Assembly (NCBI GenBank): GCA_029262955.1
Contig: JAJCYL010000293.1
Coordinates: 1-6,968, forward strand
From: Cytophagales bacterium
Lineage (GTDB): Bacteria; Bacteroidota; Bacteroidia; Cytophagales; Cyclobacteriaceae
Direction: 5' to 3'
Length of the DNA: 6,968 nt
Part shown: positions 5,600 through 6,968 of the stretch, piece by piece
Layout of the letters: each line of letters starts with the position of its first letter
Position numbering within the stretch: position 1 is the stretch's first letter
The notes under the pieces: generated by a model
Database searches by the model: none
What the model was told of the DNA's origin: nothing
Seen by the model: only the letters and a program-made list of their open reading frames with translations
Made by a program: the position numbers and the translations under genes

Positions 5600-6968
5600 A
5601 TGGTACAAATAAATCGTCGTAAGTTCATCAAACAGAGTGGAGGCATTGCTCTGATGCCCTATGTCTGGAATTTCCAGGAAAGACCTCATACCATTCTTTA
5701 TAATGGAAATTTTATTACTGTTGATCCTGCCCAGCCCTCGGCTCAGGCGGTAGCCCTGGTAGCTGACCGTTTCTTTGCCGTTGGGTCAAATGATAGCATC
5801 AGGGCTTTAGCAACTTCAGCAACTAAAATGGTAGACCTTGGAGGTAAAACGGTTACTCCTGGTTTTAATGACGCACATTCTCATCCGGCCAGTAGTGGCA
5901 GGGCGCATCTGTTTAATTTAGATTGCGACTTGAGGTCAATTGATGCGATTAAGGCAGCTATAAAAGAGCGGTCCAAAACCACGCCCAAAGGGGAATTTAT
6001 CTGGGGATTTAAATATGATGATACAAAAACCAAAGAGGGTCGATTTTTAACAGTAGGAGATCTTGATGAGGCGGCTCCTGATCATGCCGTTGTAATCACC
6101 CACAGAGGAGGTCATACGAAATACGTAAATAGTCTCGCTTTCAAGAAAGCCGGAGTTGATAACAATACTCCTGACCCAGCAGGGGGTAGGTTTGTTAAAA
6201 GAGATGGAAAACTTACCGGTCAAATTTTGGAGAAGGCGTCTGCACCGTTCCAGAAATACTTCCCGGAATATAGCGACGAGGATTCTGTGAAAGGAGTAGA
6301 GTTGATCTCGAAAATGCTGGCAAAGACTGGTATTACATCAGTACAAGATGCTGGTAGTTCACCCGAAGACTTAACCGCTTTTCAAATTGCCCGTGACAGG
6401 GGGTTGCTGAAGACAAGAGTATACAACAGCATAAGGCATGGTAATATTGATCGAATGATCAATGCCGGAGTGCGAACTGGTCTTGGCGACAAGTGGGTGA
6501 AAGTTGGCTACATGAAAACTGCCAATGATGGTTCAATTTCAGAACGGACAGCTCGATTATCCGAGTCTTATATCGGGCGGCCTGATGATTTTGGAATCAC
6601 CACCGCCACACGAGATGAACTTTATGAAAGATGCCGTAAGGCTTATGTCAATGGCTGGCAGGTTGGTGTCCATTCTAACGGTGACGTAGCTATTGATGTC
6701 ACATTAGGCGTGTATGAACAGCTACTTAAGGAATACCCCAAGCCAGACCCAAGATTTAGGATAGAGCACTGTACTGTCGTTAATAATGATTTAATTAGGA
6801 GGATAAAGGCAATTAATGCCATAGCAAACCCTTTTTCAACCTATGTATATTTCCACGGGGAGAAAATGAAGAATTACGGTGAGGAGCGAATGAAGAATAT
6901 GTTTGCTGTCCGAAGTTTCCTCGACTCCGGAATTAATGTCACTCAGACTTCAGACTATCCCCCCGGTC
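5600..6968 (+). CDS. Tat-exported YtcJ-like amidohydrolase, 3' end cut by the window
   Basis: An open frame begins at the ATG at 5600 and runs without a stop to the window end, giving 456 codons plus one base. Such enzymes are usually about 550-600 residues, so the missing part is probably the last 100-150. The N-terminus NRRKFIKQSGG (residues 5-15) is a twin-arginine motif, though the hydrophobic stretch after it is short. Residues 31-88 are the beta-sandwich part (ILYNGNFITVD ... GGKTVTPGF), followed by the metal site: His93 and His95 in NDAHSHP, a conserved Lys306 before the DGSISERTA motif, His358 in VGVHSNGD, His390 in RIEHC, and Asp452 in QTSDYP. All expected ligands are present, so it should be active. 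The Amidohydrolase_3 family hydrolyses C-N bonds in N-acyl or N-formyl compounds; this substrate is unknown. It starts 20 bases after the aminotransferase, in an A/C-rich gap without Shine-Dalgarno or terminator. Confidence 0.9.
   Translation, partial: MVQINRRKFIKQSGGIALMPYVWNFQERPHTILYNGNFITVDPAQPSAQAVALVADRFFAVGSNDSIRALATSATKMVDLGGKTVTPGFNDAHSHPASSGRAHLFNLDCDLRSIDAIKAAIKERSKTTPKGEFIWGFKYDDTKTKEGRFLTVGDLDEAAPDHAVVITHRGGHTKYVNSLAFKKAGVDNNTPDPAGGRFVKRDGKLTGQILEKASAPFQKYFPEYSDEDSVKGVELISKMLAKTGITSVQDAGSSPEDLTAFQIARDRGLLKTRVYNSIRHGNIDRMINAGVRTGLGDKWVKVGYMKTANDGSISERTARLSESYIGRPDDFGITTATRDELYERCRKAYVNGWQVGVHSNGDVAIDVTLGVYEQLLKEYPKPDPRFRIEHCTVVNNDLIRRIKAINAIANPFSTYVYFHGEKMKNYGEERMKNMFAVRSFLDSGINVTQTSDYPPG

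Noticed and set aside
1..6968. CRISPR array, tRNA/rRNA, insertion sequence or riboswitch
   Set aside because: No regularly spaced repeats, cloverleaf or rRNA-like stretches, transposase, terminal repeats or recognisable aptamer were seen; coding density is high and the gaps are short.

Overview
The window reads as chromosomal DNA of a Bacteroidota bacterium, probably a Cytophagales-type marine or soil relative. The pointers are moderate-to-low GC, start codons preceded by A/T- or A/C-rich stretches without Shine-Dalgarno sequences, a signal peptide ending in the typical 'NAQ', and proteins (large VPS10/Asp-box secreted protein, DUF4136 lipoprotein) that are common in that phylum. The phylum call is inference; there is no rRNA or marker gene here.

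Layout, all genes on the + strand: (1) 1-177, the last 58 codons of a gene that begins outside the window, possibly an M29-aminopeptidase-like protein; (2) 178-350, a non-coding gap with a weak hairpin plus T-tract; (3) 351-3482, a complete 1043-residue secreted Asp-box beta-propeller protein of the VPS10/sortilin-like type; (4) 3544-4191, a 215-residue DUF4136 lipoprotein; (5) 4212-4254, a strong intrinsic terminator; (6) 4260-5579, a complete class III PLP-dependent aminotransferase with an apparent TTG start only five bases after the terminator T-tract; (7) 5600 to the window edge, the first 456 codons of a Tat-exported YtcJ-like amidohydrolase (Amidohydrolase_3), cut by the end of the window.

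The genes fall into two probable transcription units split by the terminator at 4212-4254. The first is envelope-directed: a secreted propeller protein and a lipoprotein 61 bases apart. The second pairs a cytoplasmic aminotransferase with an exported metal-dependent amidohydrolase 20 bases apart, which fits breakdown of an N-acyl or otherwise N-substituted compound followed by transamination of the freed amine or amino acid. The substrate cannot be read from the sequence.

Most of the window is ordinary for this kind of genome. The parts most worth a second look are the terminator/TTG-start junction at 4212-4262, the four-cysteine cluster in the aminotransferase, and the aminotransferase-amidohydrolase pairing. 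I see no clear evidence of a novel defence, mobile or RNA-based system.
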